A DNA stretch of 47,197 nt from Candidatus Hydrothermus pacificus. GTDB lineage: Bacteria > Hydrothermota > Hydrothermia > Hydrothermales > Hydrothermaceae. The DNA lies in the NCBI GenBank assembly GCA_002011615.1, contig MTOH01000005.1:1-47197 (forward strand). Reading direction: 5' to 3'. Shown here in pieces: positions 34,410 to 42,346 of the stretch. The first letter of the stretch is position 1, and each line of letters begins with the position of its first letter. The notes under the pieces are model-generated. The model worked only from the letters and a program-made list of their open reading frames with translations, ran no database searches and was not told the DNA's origin. A program made the translations under genes and the position numbers.

Positions 34410-34994
34410 ATGATAAATCTCTTAATGTTTTTTTTATCTCTTTCATGGCAGAATGTAAAGGAACATTATAAAGATGTAGAGACAGTGTATGCTGAGTTTA
34501 AAGAAATTATTTTTTCTGATGATATTCCTGTGGATACCCTTGAAGGTAAACTCTATGTAAAAAGGCAAGAGCTTTTAAAAATGGTCGTGGAAAAACCCGA
34601 AACTCAGGTCATATATTCTAATCCCGAAAGCACCCTTGTGTATTTACCTTCATGGAATCAGATTCAGGTTTTTACAACCCCACGATTCATACCTGATTTC
34701 TTTCTACTCAATATCCAGGACTATGTTGATTCAAGCCACAGTTCATCTGGTGAAGGGTATGAAAAGTGGGAATTTTTTCTAAAAAAAGAGTTAAAATTAC
34801 CCTATCTTAAAATACATCTTGTTCTTAATAAGACAAACAAGGTTCTGAGGATACTTTCTCTCATTGAAAAAGAAGTGCGTTTTGAGTTTGTATTTAATAA
34901 ATTTCAGATAAATCCTGTGTTCGGAAAAAAAGTTTTTGAGATTCGTTTGCCTGAAAATATACAGAGAATAAAGATCAACACCCTTGACAAATAG
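34410..34994 (+). CDS. LolA-like periplasmic lipoprotein carrier
   Basis: A 194-residue protein with a short signal sequence (INLLMFFLSLSW, about 2-14) and an all-beta LolA/LolB-like layout: VKEHYKDVETVYAEFKEI, then LEGKLYVKRQELLKMVVEKPETQVIYSNPESTLVYLPSWNQIQVF, later strands with LKIHLVLNKTNKVLRILSL and the end LPENIQRIKI. The pattern of a first helix, then F.Q/E......GKLY..RP-like strand and Y.P..NQ matches LolA, which carries lipoproteins across the periplasm. It is divergent, so the gene name is not assigned. It starts 6 nt after sucD and ends the long operon; the following promoter overlaps its stop codon. Confidence 0.72.
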   Translation: MINLLMFFLSLSWQNVKEHYKDVETVYAEFKEIIFSDDIPVDTLEGKLYVKRQELLKMVVEKPETQVIYSNPESTLVYLPSWNQIQVFTTPRFIPDFFLLNIQDYVDSSHSSSGEGYEKWEFFLKKELKLPYLKIHLVLNKTNKVLRILSLIEKEVRFEFVFNKFQINPVFGKKVFEIRLPENIQRIKINTLDK

Positions 34995-35013
34995 GTAAGT
35001 TTGAACTTATAAT
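34984..35013 (+). promoter_or_regulatory. Consensus sigma-70 promoter before the second M23 gene
   Basis: A perfect TTGACA (34984-34989) and perfect TATAAT (35008-35013) are 18 nt apart, overlapping the last codons of the LolA-like gene. A second TATAAT at 35035-35040 lies 10 nt before the ATG at 35051. Confidence 0.7.
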
Positions 35014-35050
35014 TTAATTTAAAATTTAAAAGAGTATAATTGATGTAAAA

Positions 35051-35944
35051 ATGAGGAAAGGATTTTATATAAATATATATAAAACTGATGGATTGACCAA
35101 AGAGAGAAATTTTTTTATTCCTTCCTTTCTGATTAAATTATTCATAATTTTGTCGGGATTTGTATTTATATGGGTTATTTTTACTACCTATTTTCTCTTT
35201 AAAAAATTTCATGGGCAGAGAAAGTTAGCCTATTATACTTATGAAAATGAAAGGCTCAGAAATAAGATAGAGAAACTTGAAAAAAAGACAGATCAGATGA
35301 AAGAAAAGATGGCAATTTTATTGAGGGAACAGAATAAGTTCAGAAAATATTTGGATTTTAAACCCATAGATGAAGAAATTCTTAGTATGCCCATTGGTGG
35401 TTTTCCTGATGAGGAGAAAAAAACATCTTTACTTGAGCAAAAATTAGATTACCTTTTGAATATTGCCGAAAAACAAGAAAAAGAGACCAGAGAACTTAAA
35501 TATTTCCTTGAGAGGGATGAAGTTTTGAGGAGGAGAACACCCAGCATCAGCCCGGTTAATGGTGGTTACATAACATCAAAGTTTGAATGGAGAATAGACC
35601 CTTTTACAGGAAGAAAAAAATTTCATAAAGGAGTTGATATAGCAGGAGCTAAGGGGACCCCTGTTTTTGCAACTGCTGATGGTGTTGTTAAATACAGTGG
35701 ATGGAGAAAAGGGTATGGTTTAACAGTTGAAGTTGACCATGGAAACGGATTTGTTACAATTTATGCACACAATGAAAAAAATCTGGTCAGAACAGGGGAT
35801 AGAATCAAAAGAGGAGATATGGTGGCTTTAATGGGAAGAACTGGCAAGACAACAGGTGTTCATGTTCATTACGAAATTAGACTCTTTGGAAAAGCAGTTA
35901 ATCCACTTCTTTATGTAATACCGGATACAGAATATTTTGATTAA
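35051..35944 (+). CDS. Membrane-anchored M23 peptidoglycan endopeptidase (second copy)
   Basis: A 297-residue protein: a transmembrane helix (about 26-50), a coiled coil (about 65-100 with ENERLRNKIEKLEKK), another helical stretch near 130-160, and an M23/LytM domain (about 170-290). Zinc and catalytic residues appear in FHKGVDIAGAKGTPV, IYAHNE and GVHVHYEIRLFGKAVNP. It is probably an inner-membrane-attached cell-wall hydrolase or amidase activator. The N-terminal layout resembles the M23 protein at 27348-28079. A consensus promoter precedes it, so this gene begins the next transcription unit. No Shine-Dalgarno sequence is visible before the ATG. Confidence 0.9.
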   Translation: MRKGFYINIYKTDGLTKERNFFIPSFLIKLFIILSGFVFIWVIFTTYFLFKKFHGQRKLAYYTYENERLRNKIEKLEKKTDQMKEKMAILLREQNKFRKYLDFKPIDEEILSMPIGGFPDEEKKTSLLEQKLDYLLNIAEKQEKETRELKYFLERDEVLRRRTPSISPVNGGYITSKFEWRIDPFTGRKKFHKGVDIAGAKGTPVFATADGVVKYSGWRKGYGLTVEVDHGNGFVTIYAHNEKNLVRTGDRIKRGDMVALMGRTGKTTGVHVHYEIRLFGKAVNPLLYVIPDTEYFD

Positions 35945-35955
35945 AAAAGTGTCTT

Positions 35956-38733
35956 ATGGTTAATATCCTTGTATCTTTGCTTTTAACTTTTGGTCAGAAC
36001 AAGGTCCAATACAGGGACCTTTCATGGGAAACCGCAGAAACCAATCACTTTATGATATATTTTACAAAAGGAGGAGAGGGTCTTGTTGATTTTGCCTCTC
36101 CAATTCTTGAAAATACCTATGAGAGACTCTCAAGACTCTTTTCCATAGAATTCAAGGAAAAGGTTCCGGTGATTATCTATGCCTCTCCCAATGATTTCAG
36201 GGAGACCAATATTGTGCTTGACCTCATAGAGGAAGGAGTAGGTGGATTTACCGAGTTTTATAAGAGCAGGGTGGTTGTTCCTTTTGACGGTTCTTACGAG
36301 TCCTTCAGGCATGTTCTTGAACATGAACTTACCCATGTATTTGAATACAGGTTATTTTATAGTGGTATTCAGGGTTTGGCTCAAGAACCATTTTTTAACA
36401 TTCCTCTTTATATTATGGAAGGACTTTCTGAATACATTTCTGTTGGATGGGATTCTGAAACCGAAGGTTTTGTGAAGGACCTTCTTATAAACGATATGTT
36501 TCCTTCTTTAAAAGAACTTGAGTATTATGGCGGATATATAGTATACAAAGTAGGACAGGCCTTTTACTATTTTATATACGAGACTTACGGAGAAGAAAAA
36601 ATATCAGAATTTCTTTACGCTCTGAAGTTTAAAAAATCATTGAATAAAGCTTGTTTAAAGGTCTTTGGAGTTTCTTATGAGAGTCTTTCTGAAAAGTTTT
36701 CCTATTATTTAAAGAAGAAGGTATACAGAGAATTTGAAACTTATAAATATCCTCCTGACGTAGGTAAACAAATTACAGACCATGTGAAAGAAGGTGGATT
36801 TATGAATGTTGGAGGAGCACCAAGTGACGATGGCACAAAAATTGCCTTTTTATCAGACAGAAAAGGATATACAGACCTTTATCTAACTTCAATATATACA
36901 CAACATAAAGTTAAGAAAGTTGTCTCAGGAGAAAAATTTCCTTCCCTTGAAAACCTGCATCTTTTAAGACCGGGTATATGTTTCTCTCCTGATGGCAGGT
37001 ATATTGTTTTTACCTCTTATGGAAAGGGCGAAGAAATAATAAATTTTTATGATACAGAGAAAAATAGAATAATAAAATCCTATTCTTTTAAAAACTTTGA
37101 TGGAATATACACACCTGAGTTTTCTTCTGACGGAGATAAGATTGTATTCGCCGGAGTCAAAGATGGTAAAACAGATCTTTACATACTTAATGTTTCAACA
37201 GGTGAGATAGAGGAACGATTAACCGATGACTGGTTTGAGGATAAAGACCCTGTTTTTATTGACAACGATAGAATAGTATTTGTTTCTGATAGAAACAATG
37301 AGAACAGGTATGGTAGCTATGCAATCTTTTTATACTATCTAAAAGATGGAACTGTAAGACGTATAACTCCTTATCTTGGTAGCATTTCTTATCCATTTGT
37401 TTTAGAAGATAGTTTATACATTTTTCTCTACAAAGAAAGAGGTATATCCAATCTTATGGCTTATGATATATCCGTAAATAAGTTTTATCAGATTACATCT
37501 TTCCCTACAGGAATAAGAGAAGTAAAATTCGCAAGAGAGACAAAAGATGCGGTTCTCAGTATTCTCTGGAAAGGGGGTTATGAAATATTCTACATAGATT
37601 CTAAAGATATTCTGGACAGAAAGGAATGGAAGGAAATAGATTTAGAGGAAAAATCCGGACATGAAAGATTGAAACTTGAAGATATTGAATGGAAGGAGTA
37701 TGTGAGTCCTTTTACAATTGACTGGTTAGGTGGTGCTGTTGAGTATGCACCTGAATACGGTTATTTTGGTAGTGTTGTGTTTCAGGCTTCTGATATGCTT
37801 GGAAATCTCAGGGTGCAGTTTTTCAGTGATATGACAGGAGGAGACCTCACAGTATCAAACTGGGCACTCGGCATTTACTATCTACCTAAAAGAATTGATT
37901 ATTTTGTACAGTTCTATCAATATTTCCCTTTTTACCCTTATGATTCTTTGTTATATTCTTATGAAAGAAATCTCGGTTTTAACCTTATATCACTTATTCC
38001 ATTAAATAGATTTTTTAGAATAGAGGTGGGTACAGGATTTAATTATATAGAAAGATACATACTTTATGAATATTTTGCTGACTACTATACTTACAGTAAA
38101 GATTATTTTATTCAGCTGCCTTTTTATTCTGTTTTTGTCTGGGATAGAAGTTTTAATTTTTATTACTTCGGGGTAAGAGATGGTGAAAGAGCATATCTTG
38201 GTCTTGAAACAGGAGTTTTGCCTGAACTTTATCTTAAATACAGTTTTGATGCCAGAAAGTATTTCAGAATAACACCCCGTTCAAATTTTGCCATGCGTTT
38301 CGTTTTTGCGGGTAAAGAAGGTTCTGGAAGGATACTGCCGTTCTGGCTTGGGGGACCTACTACATTGAGAGGATATGATTTATTTGAATTCGTTTACCCC
38401 TATATATTTTTAAGCAGTTTGGAACTGAGAGTCCCTTTCCTTGATAATTTAAAACTCTCATTCCCTTTACCTTTACAACTTGGAAATATAAGAGGTGTTC
38501 TTTTTATAGATGCCGGTGCAGGGTTTAATACAGTAGAAAGTATGAAAAAATTTAGACCAATAGAGGAAAAAGACGGAAGTTACAAGCTAAAGGATTTGCT
38601 TTTTGATTATGGGTTTGGTTTTAGATGGAACTTGGGTTACTTTGATTTGAAACTGGATTTTGCTTACAAAACAGATTTCACAGGACTTGGAGGCAGGCCA
38701 TTTATATGGTTGACCTTCGGAAGAGATTTTTAA
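35956..38733 (+). CDS. Gluzincin protease-like / beta-propeller / Omp85-type barrel chimera
   Basis: A 925-residue protein with a short signal sequence (1-13). Residues about 25-260 are a gluzincin-like region with HExxH (His123, Glu124, His127 in LEHELTHVFEY) and IMEGLSEY (third ligand Glu155), as in the peptidase MA-like group. Residues about 265-560 hold TolB/WD40-like propeller blades (GTKIAFLSDRKGYTDLYL, GRYIVFTSYG, GDKIVFAGVKDGKTDLYIL, NDRIVFVSDRNN). From about 590 the chain is strand-rich with many Tyr/Phe and includes WLGGPTTLRGYDLFEF, matching the conserved RGY/RGF loop of Omp85 (BamA/TamA) barrels, and it ends in Phe. It is probably an outer-membrane protein with periplasmic protease and propeller domains. 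It lies 12 nt after the M23 gene and 10 nt before yajC. Confidence 0.82.
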   Translation: MVNILVSLLLTFGQNKVQYRDLSWETAETNHFMIYFTKGGEGLVDFASPILENTYERLSRLFSIEFKEKVPVIIYASPNDFRETNIVLDLIEEGVGGFTEFYKSRVVVPFDGSYESFRHVLEHELTHVFEYRLFYSGIQGLAQEPFFNIPLYIMEGLSEYISVGWDSETEGFVKDLLINDMFPSLKELEYYGGYIVYKVGQAFYYFIYETYGEEKISEFLYALKFKKSLNKACLKVFGVSYESLSEKFSYYLKKKVYREFETYKYPPDVGKQITDHVKEGGFMNVGGAPSDDGTKIAFLSDRKGYTDLYLTSIYTQHKVKKVVSGEKFPSLENLHLLRPGICFSPDGRYIVFTSYGKGEEIINFYDTEKNRIIKSYSFKNFDGIYTPEFSSDGDKIVFAGVKDGKTDLYILNVSTGEIEERLTDDWFEDKDPVFIDNDRIVFVSDRNNENRYGSYAIFLYYLKDGTVRRITPYLGSISYPFVLEDSLYIFLYKERGISNLMAYDISVNKFYQITSFPTGIREVKFARETKDAVLSILWKGGYEIFYIDSKDILDRKEWKEIDLEEKSGHERLKLEDIEWKEYVSPFTIDWLGGAVEYAPEYGYFGSVVFQASDMLGNLRVQFFSDMTGGDLTVSNWALGIYYLPKRIDYFVQFYQYFPFYPYDSLLYSYERNLGFNLISLIPLNRFFRIEVGTGFNYIERYILYEYFADYYTYSKDYFIQLPFYSVFVWDRSFNFYYFGVRDGERAYLGLETGVLPELYLKYSFDARKYFRITPRSNFAMRFVFAGKEGSGRILPFWLGGPTTLRGYDLFEFVYPYIFLSSLELRVPFLDNLKLSFPLPLQLGNIRGVLFIDAGAGFNTVESMKKFRPIEEKDGSYKLKDLLFDYGFGFRWNLGYFDLKLDFAYKTDFTGLGGRPFIWLTFGRDF

Positions 38734-38743
38734 AGGAGGAAAA

Positions 38744-39070
38744 ATGTTAAATCTATTAAACCTTATAATTTCACAGGATGGTTCTACTGCAGGAGGTGGG
38801 TCACTCCTGGGGTTGCTCTTACCCTTTATTTTACTCTTTGCCTTTTTCTATTTCTTTATAATTCTTCCACAGCAGAGAAGAGATAAAAAACATAAAGAAA
38901 TGCTCAAGACCCTGAAAAAGGGAGACTATGTTGTAACATCAGCTGGAATTTATGGCACTGTTTCAAAGGTAGAAGAAAACACAGTTGTGCTAAAATTAAA
39001 TGAAAATGTTCTTGTTAAGTTTGACAAGTCTGCAATTCAGTCAATACTCAGGAAAAAAGAAGAAAAATAA
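38744..39070 (+). CDS. yajC: Sec translocon accessory protein YajC
   Basis: A 108-residue protein with one transmembrane helix (about 19-42) followed by LPQQRRDKKHKEMLKTLKKGDYVVTSAGIYGTV and EENTVVLKLNENVLVKFDKSAI, the full YajC signature. YajC joins SecDF and YidC in the inner membrane during protein export. No secD or secF follows, unlike in many genomes. The AAAGGAGG ribosome-binding site is strong. It follows the outer-membrane chimera gene by 10 nt. Confidence 0.95.
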   Translation: MLNLLNLIISQDGSTAGGGSLLGLLLPFILLFAFFYFFIILPQQRRDKKHKEMLKTLKKGDYVVTSAGIYGTVSKVEENTVVLKLNENVLVKFDKSAIQSILRKKEEK

Positions 39071-39076
39071 AAAATT

Positions 39077-39595
39077 ATGAACAATAAGATAAGAATATAT
39101 GGAGACAGGGTGTTAGGTATAAAAGCGAGAGAGGTGGGAAATCCCGATGAGGTTAAAGGGTTTATTCCAGAGATGGTGTCTATTATGAAGGAACTAAAAG
39201 GACTTGGTCTTGCAGCTCCTCAAATAGGAAAAGCCTTTCAGGTTTTTATCGTGGACCTTGAATTACTTGAGAAGGGTAAGGGAGTTAAAGAGTTTATAAA
39301 TCCCAGGCTTATTTATTACGAGGGTGAAGAAATTTTTGAGGAAGGATGCCTTTCAATGCCAGGACTTTATCTTGAAATTCCAAGGCCTTCAAAAGTTGTT
39401 ATAGAATATTTTGATATGGATATGAAAATCAACAGGATGGAGGCAGAAGGTCTTTTTGCAAGAGTTCTTTTACATGAATATGACCATGTGAATGGCATTT
39501 TGATTGTTGATAGATTACCTGAAAAAGAGAAAAAAATAATGATAGCAAAATGGAGAAAACTATGGAGGGAGATGCAGAAAGAAAATTCAGGATAG
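39077..39595 (+). CDS. def: Peptide deformylase
   Basis: A 172-residue metalloenzyme that removes the formyl group from nascent proteins. All three family motifs are present: GLGLAAPQIG (43-51), EEGCLSMPG with metal ligand Cys91, and HEYDHVNG with His133, catalytic Glu134 and His137. It overlaps fmt by 46 nt, and the def-fmt pair is common because one enzyme reverses the modification made through the other. Confidence 0.97.
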   Translation: MNNKIRIYGDRVLGIKAREVGNPDEVKGFIPEMVSIMKELKGLGLAAPQIGKAFQVFIVDLELLEKGKGVKEFINPRLIYYEGEEIFEEGCLSMPGLYLEIPRPSKVVIEYFDMDMKINRMEAEGLFARVLLHEYDHVNGILIVDRLPEKEKKIMIAKWRKLWREMQKENSG

Positions 39596-40494
39596 CTTTT
39601 TTTGGGTCAGGAAATTTTGCACACAGAGTTCTTTTAAACCTTATTGAGAATAATGTAATTCCTGATATTGTTGTTACATCACCTGATGCGCCCTCAGGTA
39701 GAGGAAGACAGCTCAGAGCAACAAAGGTTAAAGAAGTTGCACTGCAAAAAGGTATACCCTGTTTACAACCTTATGACCCGAACAATCCGGGATTTATAGA
39801 GGAGGTTAAAAACAGAGAAATAGAGTATATTCTCCTTACTGATTATGGAAAAATATTAAAAAAAGAACTTTTTGATATTCCTAAAATTGCACCTTTAAAT
39901 TTACACCCTTCTTTACTACCAAAATACAGAGGAGCTTCACCTCTTGAACGAGCAATAATGAATGGTGAGAAGTATACCGGTTTTACAATATTTATAATGG
40001 ATGAAAAAGTGGATACAGGAGATATATTATACCAGAAAAAAGTTGAAATAGATGATAAGACGAGAGGAGAACTGGAAGAAGAAATTGCCTCTCTTGCAGG
40101 TAAAATTATGTATGATGTAATGCTAAAAAAAGCTGATAATAAGATAAAACCCAAGCCTCAAAAGGGCAAATCCACCTATGCGAAGAAGATTAAAGAAGAC
40201 GAATTATGGATAGACTGGAAAAAAGATGCAGAGGAAGTCAAGAATAAAATTCACGCGCTTTCTCCTTTACCAGGTGCAAGAACCCATTTTGATGGCAAAT
40301 ATACTAAAATTTTTAAAGTGAAAGTTCATAAAGACAAAAATGGTTCTGCGGGTAGAATAAAGATCGAGAATGGGGTTCTTTATGTTTTTTGTGGAAAGGG
40401 GGCGATTGAAATAATTGAGTTGCAACCTGCTGGAAAAAAGATCATGGAAGCAAAAGAATATATTCTTGGCTATCATCCTCTATGGGCGGAATAA
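39550..40494 (+). CDS. fmt: Methionyl-tRNA formyltransferase
   Basis: A 314-residue enzyme that formylates initiator Met-tRNA. The N-terminal Rossmann-like domain begins near residue 13 (FRIAFFGSGNFAHRVLLNL). Catalytic residues are Asn117 and His119 in LNLHPSLLPKYRGASP and Asp155 in DEKVDTGDIL. The C-terminal OB-like domain starts near 210. The ATG at 39550, or one four codons later, lies well inside def; the extra residues before the conserved fold are few, so both are plausible. It overlaps the next small membrane gene by 13 nt. Confidence 0.95.
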   Translation: MEKTMEGDAERKFRIAFFGSGNFAHRVLLNLIENNVIPDIVVTSPDAPSGRGRQLRATKVKEVALQKGIPCLQPYDPNNPGFIEEVKNREIEYILLTDYGKILKKELFDIPKIAPLNLHPSLLPKYRGASPLERAIMNGEKYTGFTIFIMDEKVDTGDILYQKKVEIDDKTRGELEEEIASLAGKIMYDVMLKKADNKIKPKPQKGKSTYAKKIKEDELWIDWKKDAEEVKNKIHALSPLPGARTHFDGKYTKIFKVKVHKDKNGSAGRIKIENGVLYVFCGKGAIEIIELQPAGKKIMEAKEYILGYHPLWAE

Positions 40495-40715
40495 GCTGGC
40501 TGGGGAGGCTTCTGATTTTCTCAGGGATTTTCCTGATTATATTTGGTCTGTTATTCGTTTTTATGGGCAGGATAAAATTTCCAGGATTGCCCCTAGATAT
40601 TTATATAAAAAGGGAAAACTTTCAGGTTTTTATTCCTATTGGTAGCTCTATAATAATATCTATTATTTTAACCATTATATTAAATCTGATTATCCTGCTA
40701 TTTTTAAGAAAATAA
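40482..40715 (+). CDS. DUF2905 small membrane protein
   Basis: A 77-residue protein with two transmembrane helices (about 7-29 and 50-75) separated by a loop reading IKFPGLPLDIYIKRENFQVFIPIGSSIIISI. The pattern of GR.L...G and LP.DI.I.R.NF..F.P is characteristic of DUF2905, a widespread small membrane family of unknown function. It overlaps fmt by 13 nt and is the last gene before an internal promoter. Another frame covering this region is spurious. Confidence 0.85.
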   Translation: MGGISWLGRLLIFSGIFLIIFGLLFVFMGRIKFPGLPLDIYIKRENFQVFIPIGSSIIISIILTIILNLIILLFLRK

Positions 40716-40717
40716 AA

Positions 40718-40746
40718 TTGAAAAATTTTACTGTTTACTTTATAAT
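40718..40746 (+). promoter_or_regulatory. Consensus sigma-70 promoter placed for a leaderless transcript
   Basis: TTGAAA (40718-40723) and TATAAT (40741-40746) are 17 nt apart. The downstream ATG (40753) is only 6 nt after the -10, so transcription should start at or next to the A of ATG. There is no ribosome-binding site. Confidence 0.6.
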
Positions 40747-40752
40747 TTATTT

Positions 40753-41202
40753 ATGAATTTGATAATTTTGGTAATTTTGAGTTCTTTCTCATTAAAAAGC
40801 GGGTTGTATTTCCCCCTTAAAGAGTCTTCTGCCAGTTTAAACCCTGGTTTTGAGATAGAACTTTCAAAAAATTTCAATATTGATTTAAATAAATGGGGGA
40901 TTATCTTTGGTTTTAAAAACATGCCTTTTAAACAGGGTTCAAATGCGAATTTCAGAGTTCTTTCTTCAGGTCCCTTTTTTTCTTTTTCAGTGTTTAAAAA
41001 TTTTTACTGCGGCTTTAAACTTTTCTATTCGTTGTTGAGCCTTCAGAAAAAAGGGTGGCATGAGGAGGGGCTGGCCCCGGGAACAGGCTTGTTTTTTAAA
41101 TTTTTACTCGGAGAATCTCCTTTCTTTATTCAGACTGATTTTGATTTTATAAAGGGTTATAAAAAGGACCTGTGGACCTTTTCTTTTTCTATAGGAATTT
41201 AA
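40753..41202 (+). CDS. Small predicted outer-membrane beta-barrel protein, unknown
   Basis: I do not recognise a family. The 149-residue product has a short hydrophobic N-terminus (2-15) compatible with a signal peptide. The remainder is rich in Phe, Gly and Ser with alternating strand patterns (GFEIELSKNFNIDLNKWGIIFGF, PFFSFSVFKNFYCGFKLFYSL, SPFFIQTDFDFIKGYKKDLWTFSFSIGI). It resembles the 8-strand porin-like proteins whose last strand ends in an aromatic-hydrophobic pattern, but it ends in Ile. Upstream is a consensus promoter that would give leaderless mRNA. The next gene starts directly after its stop codon, so the two are co-transcribed. Confidence 0.6.
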   Translation: MNLIILVILSSFSLKSGLYFPLKESSASLNPGFEIELSKNFNIDLNKWGIIFGFKNMPFKQGSNANFRVLSSGPFFSFSVFKNFYCGFKLFYSLLSLQKKGWHEEGLAPGTGLFFKFLLGESPFFIQTDFDFIKGYKKDLWTFSFSIGI

Positions 41203-41904
41203 ATGAAATTACATTTTTTTGACAGGTTAAGATTGAAAATTAAGTTTTTAAGATTTGCAAATTATAACTATCGATTGCATTTTCCAGTAAAGATAGAGAC
41301 CTTTAAAAGATGGATAATTTTGTTACCCCTCAAAGAAGATAAAGTCGTTGAATTAATTCCTTTTATTTATAAAACCAGGAAAATTTATGCTCCACAGATT
41401 TTAATTTTAGTTCCAGAAAAAATTTTATTTATGTTCAGGTCCTTTGAAAACGCAATTCCCTATGAACTTGTTGATTATAAAATATTAGAGAGTTTAAATT
41501 CCGATATTCTCAGAGAAAAAACAATGTTGATTGATTTTCTGGAAGAGGACATTTTAAAAAGTTACATTATCAAAAAGTGTTTGTGGGTCTCTACTGATAA
41601 CTATGGAAATTTTATAATAAAAGGTGGTATAAATGAGTTATACAGATTTCTAGGCCTGGAACTTAATCAGAAAACAGATTATTTTAAAATAATGGGAATC
41701 AGGAGAAGAAGAACCAAGAAGTATGTGCTTGTTGATGAAAAAAAAGGGTATTTTGGTTCTTATTCTCCTGTTATACCGGCAGAATTAAACATTGAAGATA
41801 TGGGTTTTATTAAAGAAATAGTCTGTTCTGGAAACAATAAGTTACTTATTAAACTGGGAGAGGCTTTTAATATACCTGTAAAGTTAAGGGATGAAGAAAA
41901 TTAA
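41203..41904 (+). CDS. Hypothetical protein, possibly a reduced GT9-like protein
   Basis: No family is recognised with confidence. The 233-residue sequence is basic with no signal or membrane helix. Residues about 30-110 (RWIILLPLKEDKVVELIPFIYKTRKIYAPQILILVPEKILFMF) faintly recall the N-terminal Rossmann half of glycosyltransferase family 9 (heptosyltransferases), where an LP...DVV...P motif is followed by a second strand. The C-terminal half and usual donor-binding motifs are not visible. It begins at the nucleotide after the preceding stop codon and overlaps smpB by 14 nt, so translation appears coupled. A cytoplasmic role is likely but undefined. Confidence 0.6.
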   Translation: MKLHFFDRLRLKIKFLRFANYNYRLHFPVKIETFKRWIILLPLKEDKVVELIPFIYKTRKIYAPQILILVPEKILFMFRSFENAIPYELVDYKILESLNSDILREKTMLIDFLEEDILKSYIIKKCLWVSTDNYGNFIIKGGINELYRFLGLELNQKTDYFKIMGIRRRRTKKYVLVDEKKGYFGSYSPVIPAELNIEDMGFIKEIVCSGNNKLLIKLGEAFNIPVKLRDEEN

Positions 41905-42346
41905 AGTTTATGCTGAGAATAGAAAGGCTTACAGGGACTATGAGATTCTGGAAGAAATAGAGGTGGGTATACAGCTGGAAGGAGCAGAGGTTAAATCTGT
42001 AAAGAATGGAGCAATTTCTTTGAAAGATTCTTTTGTAAAATTTGAAAATAGCGAAGCTTTCCTTTTAAATACCTATATAGCACCTTATAAATATGCAGGT
42101 AAAATGAATCCTGAACCTGAAAGAAAACGTAAATTATTGTTAAAAAGAAGAGAATTAAAAAGACTGATTGGGAAAGTGAAGGAAAAGGGGCTTACTGTTA
42201 TTCCTCTTAAAGTTTACTCCAAGGGCAGATGGATAAAAGTTCTAATAGCACTTGTGAAAGGAAGAAAAAAATATGAGAAGAGGCAGATCATTAAAGAAAA
42301 AGAAATAAAAAGAGAAATTGAAAGGGAATTAAAAAGAGCAAGATGA
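41891..42346 (+). CDS. smpB: SsrA-binding protein SmpB
   Basis: A 151-residue protein that delivers tmRNA to stalled ribosomes. It matches the family through EVGIQLEGAEVKSVKNGAISLKDSFVKF, AFLLNTYIAPYKYA, PERKRKLLLKRRELKRLIGKVKEKGLTVIPLKVYSKGRWIKV and KGRKKYEKRQIIKEKE. The lysine/arginine-rich tail is normal. It overlaps both neighbours by a few nucleotides (14 and 4). The tmRNA gene itself is not in the window. Confidence 0.97.
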   Translation: MKKIKVYAENRKAYRDYEILEEIEVGIQLEGAEVKSVKNGAISLKDSFVKFENSEAFLLNTYIAPYKYAGKMNPEPERKRKLLLKRRELKRLIGKVKEKGLTVIPLKVYSKGRWIKVLIALVKGRKKYEKRQIIKEKEIKREIERELKRAR

